Positions 24,908 to 35,530 of a stretch of DNA of 64,000 nucleotides are shown in pieces; positions within the stretch are counted from its first letter, which is position 1, and each line of letters begins with the position of its first letter. The DNA lies in the NCBI RefSeq assembly GCF_032854445.1, contig NC_088297.1:8791375-8855374 (forward strand). Reading direction: 5' to 3'. Under the pieces are notes generated by a model. It made no database searches and was not told where the DNA came from. It saw only the letters and a program-made list of their open reading frames with translations. The stretch comes from Liolophura sinensis (Eukaryota > Mollusca > Polyplacophora > Chitonida > Chitonidae). The position numbers and the translations under genes were made by a program.

Positions 24908-26349
24908 ATGACGTCCCATATCGTGGTGTCTGCCATTGTCGTGTTGCTGTGTGTCGTGTGTCTAACAGAAGGTGCCAAGCCGACACGTCGTCGGCGCCAG
25001 GCTGCCGCTTCACAATGGCCGGCCGCCCACGCCATTCCTACTGGCGCAGCCATGCCACCAACATACCAGAGATACGCCTTCGTTCCTGTGGACGCCTTAG
25101 GTAGACCCCAGATGGTCTACCCAGCAAACCCGTTACTACCACCTCAACCTTATCCCCCACAGGCTGTACCACAATTCCTGCCCGCACCAGCCCCTCCACC
25201 CCCCAGGCCAATCATCCTCCCGGCCCCCGCCCCACCCCGACGAATCATCGTGAGGGCACCACCCCCAGTTACACCACAAGTTGTTGTTGTTCCGGCGCCG
25301 CCACGTATCCTTTCTTGAGGCGCCATTGACATGTCACGTGATGAGTTTTGTCCTCTCTTCTTTGTCTTCTTTGACTTTCGTCTCGTCAGGTCACGTTATT
25401 TCACTTGTTGGGTTAGATATTTCATGAGTCGAAATTATTGATATCGCTCCATTACAACGTTTCTGGAGAAGGTAATAAGGTTAAACACTTACGTAATAAT
25501 GATCTCTTGGACGTAATTCTTAACGCTCCCCTTTGTTTAAGGGGCCTGGTATATATAACATATATGAACGTTGCATTTGATGCTCAGATTTCATGTCTTA
25601 TAGCAACAATTTTACAACGGTCTTTCAGGTTTCCTCTGCCAATAAAATTGACCGCCGTCGAGTATACAGATTAAAACTTTTCAGGGGGCCCTGCGTGGCC
25701 GAGGTGGTTAGCACGTCAGCGCGGCACAATCACCCAGAAGCCTATCACCAATGCGGTTGTTGCGAGGCCAAGTCCAGCTCACGCTAGCTTCCTTTCCGGC
25801 AGTACATGGGAAGGTCTGCAAGCAACCTGTTAATGGTCGCGGGTTTCCGCCGGGTTTTCTTCCCACAATTATACTGGCAGCCGTGGTATAAATGAAATAT
25901 CCTTGAGTACGACACAAATTAAATAAATTCATAAAACTGTTCAAACCAGTGTTAAACAATAGTCAAATAAATATATACATTTTATTTCAGACTTTATGTG
26001 CTTATTACCATTATCTACGTGATAAACGAGCGTCAGGTTTTCCAACCCTTAGTGGTATCGTGTCTGATTGACAGTTTTGGTCGTTGCGTTTTTTCTGTGT
26101 TAAGATAAGATATTACCATGAAGTAATTTTCACATTTTGAACATTTACTTTTCTTTCTAAATTTTCACGTTATGACATTCTCCTTAACTCGGGGGCACAG
26201 ACCCGGAATGCGGCACAATCGCCAAACCTGGAGAGTGCTGTTCTAGTTCCCTGACCTGCCCGGAAATGTTTCAGGTGGATGAAGAATCTCTGACATGCGC
26301 ACACAAGGGTCCTGCTGCCGTCTGCTGTATGCCAAATATCTGCGACTAA
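24908..26349 (+). CDS. Gene A: secreted proline-rich protein with C-terminal 8-Cys module
   Basis: Coding exons are 24908-25304 and 26201-26349, giving 181 residues. The ATG is the first codon after an acceptor (TTTGGCAG|ATG), which decides this start over an upstream one at 24866. Residues 1-22 or so form a signal peptide (IVVSAIVVLLCVVCLTEG). A polybasic PTRRRRQ follows, a likely proprotein-convertase site that would expose an N-terminal Gln. Residues about 33-132 are proline-rich, with PVDALGRPQMVYP and RRIIVRAPPP matching gene C. The last exon gives C-GTIAKPGE-CC-SSSLT-C-x12-C-x8-CC-MPNI-C-D. The intron between is U12-type (see separate entry). A poly(A) signal AATAAA lies at 26429. I do not recognise the family; an extracellular structural or defence role is inferred from the layout. 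Confidence 0.87.
25305..26200 (+). other. U12-type (minor spliceosome) intron of gene A
   Basis: Donor C|GTATCCTTTC at 25305 matches the U12 consensus fully. Branch region TTCTCCTTAACT (26178-26189) places its adenosine 13 nt before the CAG acceptor ending at 26200. The intron is phase 1 and 896 nt long. It holds a SINE1 (25684-25937). Confidence 0.9.
25684..25937 (+). mobile_element. SINE1, near-full copy inside gene A U12 intron
   Basis: Head GGCCGAGGTGGTTAGCACG, B box region, and tail CTTGAGTACGACACAAATTA with AAATAAATTC end. Confidence 0.85.
26201..26349 (+). CDS. Gene A last exon: eight-cysteine module
   Basis: 49 codons after a split His codon. Cysteine spacing is 8-0-5-12-8-0-4, identical to genes B and C. 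The word GTIA-PGECC is shared with C, and CCMPNICD closes both proteins. Confidence 0.9.
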
Positions 26350-26434
26350 TTAACCAACTAATTAAACCATTTCTAAACTCTAGTCCCCATATGAAGGAAG
26401 CAATTGACTGGCTAAAGCTTTTGTATTAAATAAA

Positions 26435-28106
26435 GCTGAGATTACTAATATTAAAACATACAGTTTGAAAAAAAAAAATATATATATATATATTTATACG
26501 TTCCCATGGTTACTTAAAGTAAAGCTCTGTGATTCATGGATAACAGCCAATAATATTCGTCATTTGGGGTCACAATGGCGGGGTGTTATATATTTTGCAC
26601 TTTCGGTGATATTAAAATACCGAATGCAAGAACTGAATGTTAGATCCGTTTGAGAATAAAATATTTACTTGAACATCAGTGTTTGGAGTTTTCATTAGGC
26701 GTTTGAGCCGCAGATTTTCAAAGACACGCCTATTGGGGACTGATTGTTGTTGAAGGTCTTATTCCAGATATTTTTAATTATACGATGGTGGGCATTCTCC
26801 TAGGTGGAGTGAACCGGAGTGCCAAGGGTAAACCACCGACTTTTGGCAAGTCGCTGACGAACTTTCCCGCACGCATCGCACAACTCTGCACGTCATATCG
26901 GTGCAAGACAAATGGTTTTCAACGAAGGAAGGGTTGCGCAGATGACCCATACGAGAGATGTTGACGACTAAGCTTTTATGCCCCAATGCTCTACAAACAT
27001 AGAAAGCGGATAATCTGTCCAAGAATGGGATTAACCCTGCACCATGTGTATCTCTTGATACAGTTTGATTGGTTTGGCGATTTCCGAGAAAAAGATGATC
27101 ATTGTAAGTGTGTAACGGTGCATGCATGACTGTTCAAAGGTGAGTTCTAATCAGCACTATGAAAATTGTAGTTCCTCATTTTGTGCTAATTACACGTTTG
27201 AATTTTAATTGCTAGATTTAATTGCATAAACTAAATATTTAATTTGGGTACTTCCCCCCAGAATGTTGAAAGAACTAAACGACGGTCTCTGTGTATGCTC
27301 GTGAGTCTGAAATGCGCGTGACTGGAAGTGCGGATATTCAAACTCTGTATTTTCTTAAAGACCATTTCAGACACAAACATGAATAAAAATGGAGAATCTT
27401 TCCCACTTTAAGTTCTTCCAGACCAAGCTGTGTAGTTTTATTGATAATTCATGCCTTTGTAATAACGTCTATAGGTTCAGCTGGTGACATGTTACTCATG
27501 CATTGCCAGAGATAAATGATCAGTTCTGCTTTCACCTCAAAACACTTGTGTTCAACTGCTACACAACAACTTATGTTGTTTTCATTCAACACAGAAATGT
27601 GTTCCCTCAACACAAACATGTGTTAAATAATAATGTAAACATTTGTATTAAAAAAATAATAAAACACAAAATTTTGTTGAACCCAAATAATTTATGCACT
27701 ACAACAAAAACTTGTGTATTTTGCAACAAATATTATGTATAACATCCAACACATCTTGTGTTCAATTATTGCACCACAAGACGTTGTGTTTATTCAACAC
27801 TAGATACAGTTCCAATATGACATAAGGCTTTTGTTGGAAAGAACACAAGTTTGTTTTTCATGTAACACAGGTGGTTTTTGTGTGTAGATCCGAGACTCCA
27901 TTGTGCGATTGTTAAATGTGCCTGATTCACATGGTTGAATACAACAGTCAGGGAAGTTTCGAGTTGGAACTCTTTTGTCGTTAAAGATAAAAACAGTTCT
28001 ACTGTATCACGTGGCTTGTGAAAAATGTTAGGCAATTTTTGTTGACATTAATGTGCCAATCATCAATCACAGTTTAACAGAGCTACACATCACTCATCTT
28101 TCCTTC
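26435..28106. other. Intergenic between genes A and B
   Basis: Contains an A/TA microsatellite (26468-26494) and a diverged SINE-like element (about 26775-26955, with AACCACCGACTTTTGGCAAG). There is a palindrome-rich stretch at 27530-27880. No coding exon is supported. Confidence 0.6.
27530..27880. repeat. AT-rich stretch of repeated AACACA/TGTGTT imperfect palindromes
   Basis: Short inverted pairs recur, for example AACACATCTTGTGTT, CCACAAGACGTTGTGTTT and ACACAAAATTTTGTTG. It may be a decayed hairpin element; no clear ends are visible. Confidence 0.5.
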
Positions 28107-28372
28107 AGGGGGGGGGGGGGCCTCCGTCGGTTAGCGCGCTAGCGCAGCATAATGACCCAGAAGCCTCCCACCAATGCGGTCGCTGTAGGTTCAAGTCCAG
28201 CTTATGCTGGCTTCCTCTCCGGCCGTAAGTGGGAAGGTCTTTCAGCAACCTGCGGATGGTCGTGGGTTTCCCCAGGGCTGTGCCCGGTTTCCTCCTACCA
28301 TAATGCTGGCCGCCGTCCTATAAGTGAAATATTCTTGAGTACGGCGTAAAACACCAATCAAATAAATAAATC
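28107..28372 (+). mobile_element. SINE1, full copy
   Basis: Begins at a run of 12 G's followed by CCTCCGTCGGTTAGCGCG and runs to GAGTACGGCGTAAAACACC and AAATAAATAAAT. Little diverged. Confidence 0.92.
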
Positions 28373-28869
28373 TTTCCTTCAGGAAATTCTCAAGTTCACA
28401 AAGTTCAGCCGTTCAGTTTTCTTCATCTTTTGACTACGCTAAAATCTTTTTTGTAAAACTTTTTGTACACGATTATGTAACACTAAACGTCATCAAAAAT
28501 AGTTGTCTAACATTTTTAACTGGACACAGTGAAACTTTTTCACCTTTTGTGATAAATGTTCGAACTCGGTACTCGCCTATAAAAGGAAGGTTTTATGAGA
28601 AAAAAGACAGAACTGTTAAATTTTAACTATGTCTGGAGGGAAATATCCGTATCAAAAAGCACGAAATTCAAATTGGATTTACATTTATTTATTTCCTTTA
28701 TTGTTGTTTAACGCCATCAAACTAAATATCAAACTTGCATAATTATAATAGAATATCCCAGTCCAATGCAAGTAAGTGTATATTTTAGTCTAGATTTAAA
28801 AATACAAAGCAGAATAATATATTTTACTGATTTACTTGATTGTTGTTGGATAGGTTAACTTTTCCCCCG

Positions 28870-28983
28870 GATACAAAGGCCGTATGGTTACTGTAGTATA
28901 TGCACGTGAGAAGGACTGTTGGCGTATAAATGAAATATTCTTGCGTTCTGCGTAAAACTCCAATCAAATAAATAAATAAAACA
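28870..28983 (+). mobile_element. SINE1, 3' part only
   Basis: ATAAATGAAATATTCTTGCG through CAATCAAATAAATAAATAAA; the 5' half is lost or replaced. Confidence 0.75.
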
Positions 28984-29252
28984 AATATATCCGGTACTCA
29001 CAGATTCATAGAAAACAACATCGATGAGTTCCAAATCATGTTTATTCTCAACACCTCGAAACTGAAAACTAACTAAAATAATTCCTGTGTTATTATCAAT
29101 TCCCCAAAGTTTACCTCTAAATATCCTTTTGTAAGATTTAAAGCATGACATCATCCTCTTATTACAGGAGCACGTGTCCAAATTGTAGGAGTTCTTTCAC
29201 TGGGCTCCTATTGGGATACCTCAAAGTTACGATGGTCCTATCTACAGGAGTC

Positions 29253-29407
29253 CTATTTACACGTGTTAGCCGCGCAACATAGGGTATCTTGTCCCAGAGA
29301 AAGACACGCTCCAGTCTCGTCCTCGATCTGGGATGACTCCACGCAAGATTTGGGAAAAGCGCAGCACTGGCCGTGTCTTGTCACGGGCCCGCACTTTTTG
29401 GTACTTG
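29253..29407 (-). CDS. Gene B last exon: eight-cysteine module
   Basis: 51 codons including stop, after a split Ala codon completed from exon 2. Apart from the cysteines it keeps only IEDET near the middle and a Gly before the second CC pair. It is the most diverged long member in sequence but not in spacing. Confidence 0.85.
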
Positions 29408-31534
29408 CTGGAAAAAAAACTAAACAGGTTAATGGGTTTAATCTAAGTGTGACTGAATAAAATATAAAATTTGAGATTATTACAAAATGCTAAATTTTTT
29501 GTTTCTTTGGTCTTGTTTTTTTTTTCAAGTTCAGCGTCAATTTTTGCATATTTATACAGCAGGCCTATAATCATACGTCTATCGCTATTTATTTATTTAT
29601 TTACTTATTTATTTATCTATTCCATTGGTGTTTTACCCGTACTGAAGAATATTTCACTTATACGACGCCGACCAGCATTATGGTGGGAGGAAACCACATC
29701 TATCAAGACCATAGTTAGACTGGATGCCAGTTTCAAAGAAAGGTAAGAAGTCCTGCTAAAGGGAAATGCTGCTTTCGTAGACATATTGCGAAATACCGAT
29801 ACTGTAGATACTTTTGCTAGTTTTCCATGTTACAGAGACTTACGGGCAGTAATTCTAATATCGTATTCGAGGCACATATGTGCGACGATAATCACGAGCA
29901 TACAAACACGCACAATTCTTCTTCGTGATACGATGTACGTACATTGATAAGGGCTGAAAATCGCCTTCAACATTGTGTGAGTCAGGTGACCACGAAAATG
30001 TTGTCATACGTACAGGTATAGTTCTGGTCGTATTGGGTTATTTGTTTATTTATTTATTTGATTGCTGTTTTACGCCGTACTCAAGAATATTTCACTTATA
30101 CGACGGCGGCCACCATTATGGTGGGTGGAAACTGGGTACAGCCCGAGGGAAACCCACGACCATCCGCAGGTTGCTGTCAGACCTTCCCACTTACGGCCGG
30201 AGAGGAAGCCAGCATGAACTGGACTTGAACTCACAGCGACTGCATTGGTGAGAGACTCCTAGGTCACTACGCTGCGCTAGCGCGCTAACCAACTGAGCCA
30301 CTGTGGCCTCTCTGGGTCGTATTGGGATGTGCCATGTCCAACAACCCAGACATGATGTCCGCACATCCTAATGTACTAATGTTGAGTACTATAGTCTTAG
30401 ATATGCCAATGGTTCTCTTACCAAATAGTCAGAACTTCAGTGATAAGACAGTAAGGAATAAATGAAAGATTGGGGTTTAGCGCCATATTGGAAGGATTAC
30501 AGTGACATCGCTGCGAGAACGAATAATAGTAAATCAGTCAAAAGTAGAAAGCATCGAAAAGACTTACCTGGCTGTGGAGGTGTTGGTCTCTGACTGGATA
30601 CGGGCATCTGCGGTGTTCCACTTTGTCCAGTGGCGTAGGATGCTGGCACTGAAACACGATCATCTACGGCTCGGCTGAGTGATCGTGGGAATTCGAGTGC
30701 TGGGAGATATGCCCCAAGGACTGGATAACCCTGCGCGATAGGACCCCACGGAACCGCATGTGACACAGGAAGCGTTCTTGGAACTTGGTAATACCGGACA
30801 CCAATAGATGGCAACTGTTGCTGTTGTCGTGACTGTTGTTGTTGTGATTGTTGTTCTTGGGGAATGGGATAAAACTGCTGTTGTTGCCTGTAAAAATATT
30901 GTTGGTGTTGTTGGTGGTGAGTAAGTTGTTGTTGTGGGTAGTACGTGTGCCGTTGGGGCTTCTGATGTGGCTGTGGCTGACGGCGCTGCTGTTGATTTGG
31001 CTGGAGCTGTTGTTGATTTGGCTGGAGCTGTTGTTGATTTGGCTGGAGCTGCTGATGTGGCTGTGGCTGATGGTGCTGCTGTTGCTGTGGCTGATGGTGC
31101 TGCTGTTGCTGTGGCTGATGGTGCTGCTGTTGCTGCTGCTGTAGCTGTGGCTGGAGCTGAGCAACACTTTGTGGACGTCGAGTGTAATGCTGTTGTTGTT
31201 GTTTCTGAGGCTGATGTAGTGGCCACTGTTGTTGGGGTGACTTCGCTGCCTTAGGCTGCTGTTTCTGAGGGACCGCAGTGAAGCGGTTGTTTTGAGATGG
31301 CATAGCCTGACCCTCTATCTGCCTCTGGTATTGACTAACTTGATATTGTAGTTCCACAGGTGGAGACATTAATCTCTGTATGAAGTCCGCCGGAAGTTGT
31401 AAGTTGACAGCGCTCCCTGTAGGCGACGTTTGTGAATTCACGGAATGTCTTTGGTAATCCACATTTTGGACTTGGGCGTTCACAGCTACACACAACAACA
31501 ACAACACTAGACCTGGATTGACATATAGCTTCAT
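29253..31534 (-). CDS. Gene B: secreted glutamine-rich protein with C-terminal 8-Cys module
   Basis: Coding exons are 31534-30568 and 29407-29253, giving 373 residues. The ATG directly follows acceptor TTTCAG. Residues 1-20 are a signal peptide (LVLLLLCVAVNA). Residues about 100-240 are Gln/Pro/His-rich, with 24-nt coding repeats (HHQPQQQQ and QLQPNQQQ, three times each). A less biased segment follows (IGVRYYQVPRTLPVSH, VPWGPIAQGYPVLGAYLP). The last exon gives C-GPVTRHGQ-CC-AFPKS-C-x12-C-x8-CC-AANT-C-K, with spacing 8-0-5-12-8-0-4, as in A and C. The intron (30567-29408, 1160 nt, phase 1) is U2-type: G|GTAAGTC and a T-run before CCAG. A poly(A) signal (AATAAA, minus) lies at 29046-29041. Q-rich secreted proteins occur among molluscan matrix proteins; function here is unknown. 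Confidence 0.83.
29586..29697 (-). mobile_element. SINE1, tail half, in gene B intron
   Basis: TTTATTTATTTATTTACTT, GGTGTTTTACCCGTACTG, ATTTCACTTATACGACGCC; truncated after the GGTGGGAGGAAACC core word. Confidence 0.85.
30041..30313 (-). mobile_element. SINE1, full copy in gene B intron
   Basis: Complete from a TTTATTTATTTATTTG end through TTTTACGCCGTACTCAAG to the head GCGCGCTAACCAACTGAGCC and GGCCTC. Same orientation as gene B. Confidence 0.95.
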
Positions 31535-31684
31535 CTGAAATTACAAAGATTGCGAGTATAAACCTTTGTGTTCCGTACTTGTAATTTTTGAACACTGTAG
31601 ACACACAACTGAAATTCTTATGACGAAAGTGTAGTCTGAAAACGCAATCATATTTTATAATAGTAATAATAATAATTGAAATAC

Positions 31685-31839
31685 CTTTCATGGTTAAGCA
31701 AAAATTCTTTTAAAAGCAAGAGAAACTTGTTGCAGGGATAGTTGTGCAAGTTGTCGTTGATTCAAATATGTATGCCCCTATCTCAGTTGCGATTTGGCTG
31801 CAAATGCTGGCTCAACCAGGATGGGCCAAAGACTTTATA
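31685..31839 (-). promoter_or_regulatory. Possible gene B promoter (TATA) and 5' UTR exon
   Basis: A TATAAA word lies at 31839-31834 (minus). A donor GAAAG|GTATTT ends a possible first exon at 31685, with a 150-nt intron to the ATG-abutting acceptor. The spacing (154 nt) differs from the 102-103 nt of A, C, D and E, and this exon would carry an upstream out-of-frame ATG. I hold it as tentative. An alternative donor with AAAG|GTAGGT lies at 32238-32236. Confidence 0.4.
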
Positions 31840-31849
31840 AATGGTACTT

Positions 31850-32100
31850 GTTGCTGCATCGCTTGGCGCTCAGCATTGAGACATTAGGGTAAGGGCTGGT
31901 TGGCACGGTGTCAGTATTATGTGACTGAGTGGAGTGCCATGTGGTAGAATGATACTTCAGCGGCCAGCAGGACTTTGGCAGCATGGACTCGCCCTGCCAC
32001 AAGAAGACACATTATAGGTACACACACCTACTGACTCCTTGTCATCATATGATTGAATAAACAAAACTGTTAGGTACGAAGTTAAACCCCAAGCATACAT
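31850..32100 (+). mobile_element. SINE2, old copy next to gene B
   Basis: GCTTGGCGCTCAGCATTGAG, GGCTGGTTGGCACGGTGTCA and a tail with CATATGATTGAATAAAC and AAGTTAAACCCCAAGC match SINE2. It ends about 11 bp from the putative TATA box of gene B. Confidence 0.7.
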
Positions 32101-33169
32101 ATATACATACATCCATTGTAATGATATTATTCAAAAGGATGAACATACAAAGTCCATAGTCAGCCTTCCGATACATGTTTAGAGCACAGTACAACATACA
32201 ATTCATACAGCACAGTTACTGGAGAACAACTACCTACCTTTACCAGCTGAACTCGTACTGAACCTTACACTGATGTGGTTTATTATGATATCCTTTGCGT
32301 AACATCAATTCCGTTCGTTTCTTTTACATTTTGTGTACCTTTTTTAGTCACAGATTGTCATTTAACAATGTCCTGTCCCAAGATACAGTTAATACCCAGA
32401 AGGTATAGTTCGCTAAAACACCGAATATTGCATGTCTAATAATAATCACATGTGCTCGATAAGCGTGATGTGAAAGAAATGTGTCACTCTCCCCCCCCAC
32501 CCGCCCCCCTTCATCCAGTGAGTTCGCCAGTCATATTAAAATACACGACTTTAAATGGGAAGCATGAAAACACCACGGTCAGTTTTGATTGGGAGCGTAA
32601 CGCCACGTTAGCTGTATATTTTACAGCACCCCCCGACTAATTAGTAAATTTTCACCCCTGGTTACTCTTCATGGGTAATTAACATTTTCCCCATGTCATT
32701 GAAGGTTAAAGGTGTTTCCTGTGCAGAGAAAGTTAGACATCCATTTATCTAAAGTGTCCATCGTCACATTAGTTCATTGGATAATTTATTTATACATTCC
32801 TTGATTTATACATTCTTTGATTAATCACTGATTCATTTATTCCTTCATAGATTCACTGACTCATTCATTCATTCATTCATTACTCAGTGATTTACCGTCG
32901 TCTGTCATATGACGAAATTCCGTGCTGTTCCTTCACCTCATAAAGACGGCCAAATCTAGCTATAGACTTTACTACCGTGCTTTTTAGGTCAATGCAGTAC
33001 TGCAGCCGATTCTTAAATGAATAAAGTTCAACCATACGTCAACATGACGTCTTGTTGCATTTAAAGAAAAAGGGCAGAAAAGAAAGTTGATGATTTGGAA
33101 TTTAGAATGACCAGTAAGTAATTGTTCGGAATTTGCAGGTATACAGCTAGCTGAATTCAAACCTTGGCA
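32101..33169. other. Intergenic between genes B and C
   Basis: No coding exon found. There is a (CATT)n run at 32862-32882 next to a SINE2-tail-like fragment (TCATATGACGAAATTCC). A stray ATATCCTTT on the plus strand at 32288 resembles a U12 donor but has no exon context. Confidence 0.5.
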
Positions 33170-33437
33170 GGGGCCTCCGTTGACTCAGTTGGTTAGCGCG
33201 ATAGTGCAGCGTAGTGACCTAGAAGCCTCTCACCAATGCGGTCGCTATGACTTCAAGTCCAGCTCAGCTTCCTCTCTGGTCGTACGTGGGAAGGTCTGAC
33301 AGCAACCTGCGGAAGGTCATGGGTTTCCCCGGGGTTCTGCCCCGTATCCTCCCATCATAATGCTGGTCGCCGTCGTATGAGTGAAATATTCTTGAGTATG
33401 GCGTAATCAAACACCAATCAAATAAATAAATAAATCA
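33170..33437 (+). mobile_element. SINE1, full copy
   Basis: GGGCCTCCGTTGACTCAGTTGG head to GAGTATGGCGTAATCAAACA tail and (AAAT)n end. Confidence 0.93.
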
Positions 33438-33639
33438 AACCTGGCAATAAGGTATTCCAGCCAGCGTGGTTAGGCTTCCACCTTGACCGAGTATATCACT
33501 TTGTCGAATAAGAGTAATCAAACTGCTTTGCCCCTTTAGCAGTGTTTTAATGTGATTGTATGTTAATTTTGATGACTAGTCAGCTTTTTTTTTATTAATT
33601 CTAGATCAGCGAAGTTTCATCAATCGCAATTACCACGAC

Positions 33640-33820
33640 TGTAGTTTTTGTTACCTAATTCTGCCCATGCCATGCTGCTAAGGGGCATGTAATTTGCTAC
33701 TTTTAAGAATTTAGAATAAGTTATAACAGTCAGAATACCGAGATAACTGAGATAAATTGACAACTATCACACTGTCGTCTCTGCGCTGGGTTTACTCTCT
33801 ATGCTGTAAGTGTTTTATTA
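33640..33820 (+). repeat. Unclassified dispersed repeat, copy 1
   Basis: Shares GTTACCTAATTCTG, TTGACAACTATCACACTGTC and TTTACTCTCTATGCTGTAAG with copies at 39.8, 44.5, 46.3 and 56.3 kb. There is no tRNA-like head and no clear ends. Confidence 0.65.
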
Positions 33821-34668
33821 TTTTAAAACAGTTTGAAGTTCAACAGTACCCAAAGAGTGACAGATGGTATCTTGTTTTACAGTGTGGAAAGTGTACTGGT
33901 CTATGCTCATTTTAACTGATGAAAGGATTAACTGATTAATTAACCTATCCCACAAAGCCTGTTTTGACTTCAAATCCAAATTTGAAATTTTATTAAAACG
34001 CTAAACGTTTTAACGCCAAATTTGGGAAAACTTACAAATGCTATGTGAAGATACATGGGTAAACTAGACAATATAACTTAACACAGTTTTAAATTTTCGC
34101 GTACTTCAAAATTAGTTTTGTGAAATTTACCTCAGGGTACATTTTGGAAAATAATAGCATTGTCCTTGAGGTTCAGCTGTAGTAATTCTTATTTCAGTGA
34201 TACCTGGGAGAAATGGAAGGATATATGTCACCAGGCTAAAACGCCTACCAGTATGTGTCAGAAATGCAAAGGTTGATAGCGAGCTATAAGTCACTTAAAT
34301 TAAACGCGGCAGGTAAATATTAGAGATTGTTGAAAATAGACCTCATCGTTTAATTTAACTGAACTAAAAGCGAGCACGCACGTCCATTCTACGAAATATA
34401 ACAGTGGTAGATGTAGTCTATCAACAGGAATTTTATATTTTCACAGTAAAACCATAGCTACCATTGACACTGATCAGTTTTGCTAGAAATAAAGGAGAAG
34501 TAATCTTCACATGTTCAGTGATACGGATAACCAAGTTCTTATTCCAAACACGAGATCTAAATATGTCTTAATATGCATCGATTAATCCTTTATCCCTGAT
34601 CTTTCAATCTATAGGACAAGGATCCCTTGATATTCTCTTCGATCCATTACACTGTTCTCAAATCTTTA

Positions 34669-34909
34669 GGGCCCGGTTGTTCAAAAACTGTTTTAAGACT
34701 ATATCAGATTGAACTTTAGGACAAATCTTCAATTTACTACTTAGCCCAAAAATAATTGCGTAACAGTATATTCAATATGAACTATAAGTCTGCTGCTATT
34801 ATACTTTGACTTTGGACAACTATCTTGGCTGCTGAATTTGGCTAAAACATAAATATAAAAAGTGACTTAGTACCAGTATTAGCTAACACAGTTTGGAACA
34901 TCTGGGCCC
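34669..34909. mobile_element. Short non-autonomous TIR element (MITE-like), 241 bp
   Basis: The left end GGGCCCGGTTGTTCAAAAAC and the reverse complement of the right end (GGGCCCAGATGTTCCAAAC) form imperfect terminal inverted repeats of about 20 bp. No convincing target-site duplication and no coding capacity are visible. Confidence 0.65.
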
Positions 34910-35394
34910 TGTTTGTAACTGAAGACTTAGGCACACACTGCACTTCCTTTCATCACGAGACTTGACCCGCAGGTAACACACGGCCATTCGCAGGTTGCTG
35001 AAAGTTTGGTATTATATATGTGTACAGGATAAGAATGAATATTTCAGCCACGTCGTGGGTATCAGGGGTAATAACTCTTTTCCCAAAACTCTGTCTACTT
35101 CAAATGTGTCTTTGCATACAAGTTGATGGAATGCAACGCGTAGCGAATCAGGGGAAGCCCCTCTTCCGCCATGCGTCCTAACGGCAAACAGACAACCTTT
35201 CAACTGCCTGATCGGCGCTTTGTATGCTTTCGACTTGACTTTCAGTTCTCAGGTTTTGATTGGAGGGGAGAAATTATTATTGTCTCATGAATATGCCTCA
35301 GGAAACACTTTACAACACGGTATATAGGCATATCATCAAACAGACGAGGTGTATGTATGTCATAGCCGACAGTTTGAAGATATTCTTCTCAGAG

Positions 35395-35530
35395 CTTCAT
35401 TAAGGTAAGGAAACAGGACTGGTTGACCCGGTGTCAGTATAATGTGAATGGGTCGGGTGTCGTGTCTGGCGTCTTCGGCATGAGACTTCAGTGGCAGCAT
35501 CACTGTGATAGACGTTTTACGCCGGACCGG
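35395..35530 (+). mobile_element. SINE3 fragment
   Basis: GACTGGTTGACCCGGTGTCA and GAATGGGTCGGGTGTCGTG, with CTTCGGCATGAGACTTCAG, match the SINE3 body at 22.4 kb in the opposite orientation. Confidence 0.65.

Noticed and set aside
30934-31254. Plus-strand Ala/Val-rich open frame
   Set aside because: It is the antisense shadow of the Gln-coding repeats of gene B.
32288-32297. ATATCCTTT, a possible AT-AC U12 donor
   Set aside because: No coding sequence precedes it and no matching branch site and acceptor follow; isolated matches are expected by chance.
35321-35404. Plus-strand TATATAG plus AAG|GTAAGG, resembling the cluster promoters
   Set aside because: Spacing is 83, not 103 nt, the donor lies at the edge of a SINE3 fragment, and no plus-strand coding exon follows before gene C.
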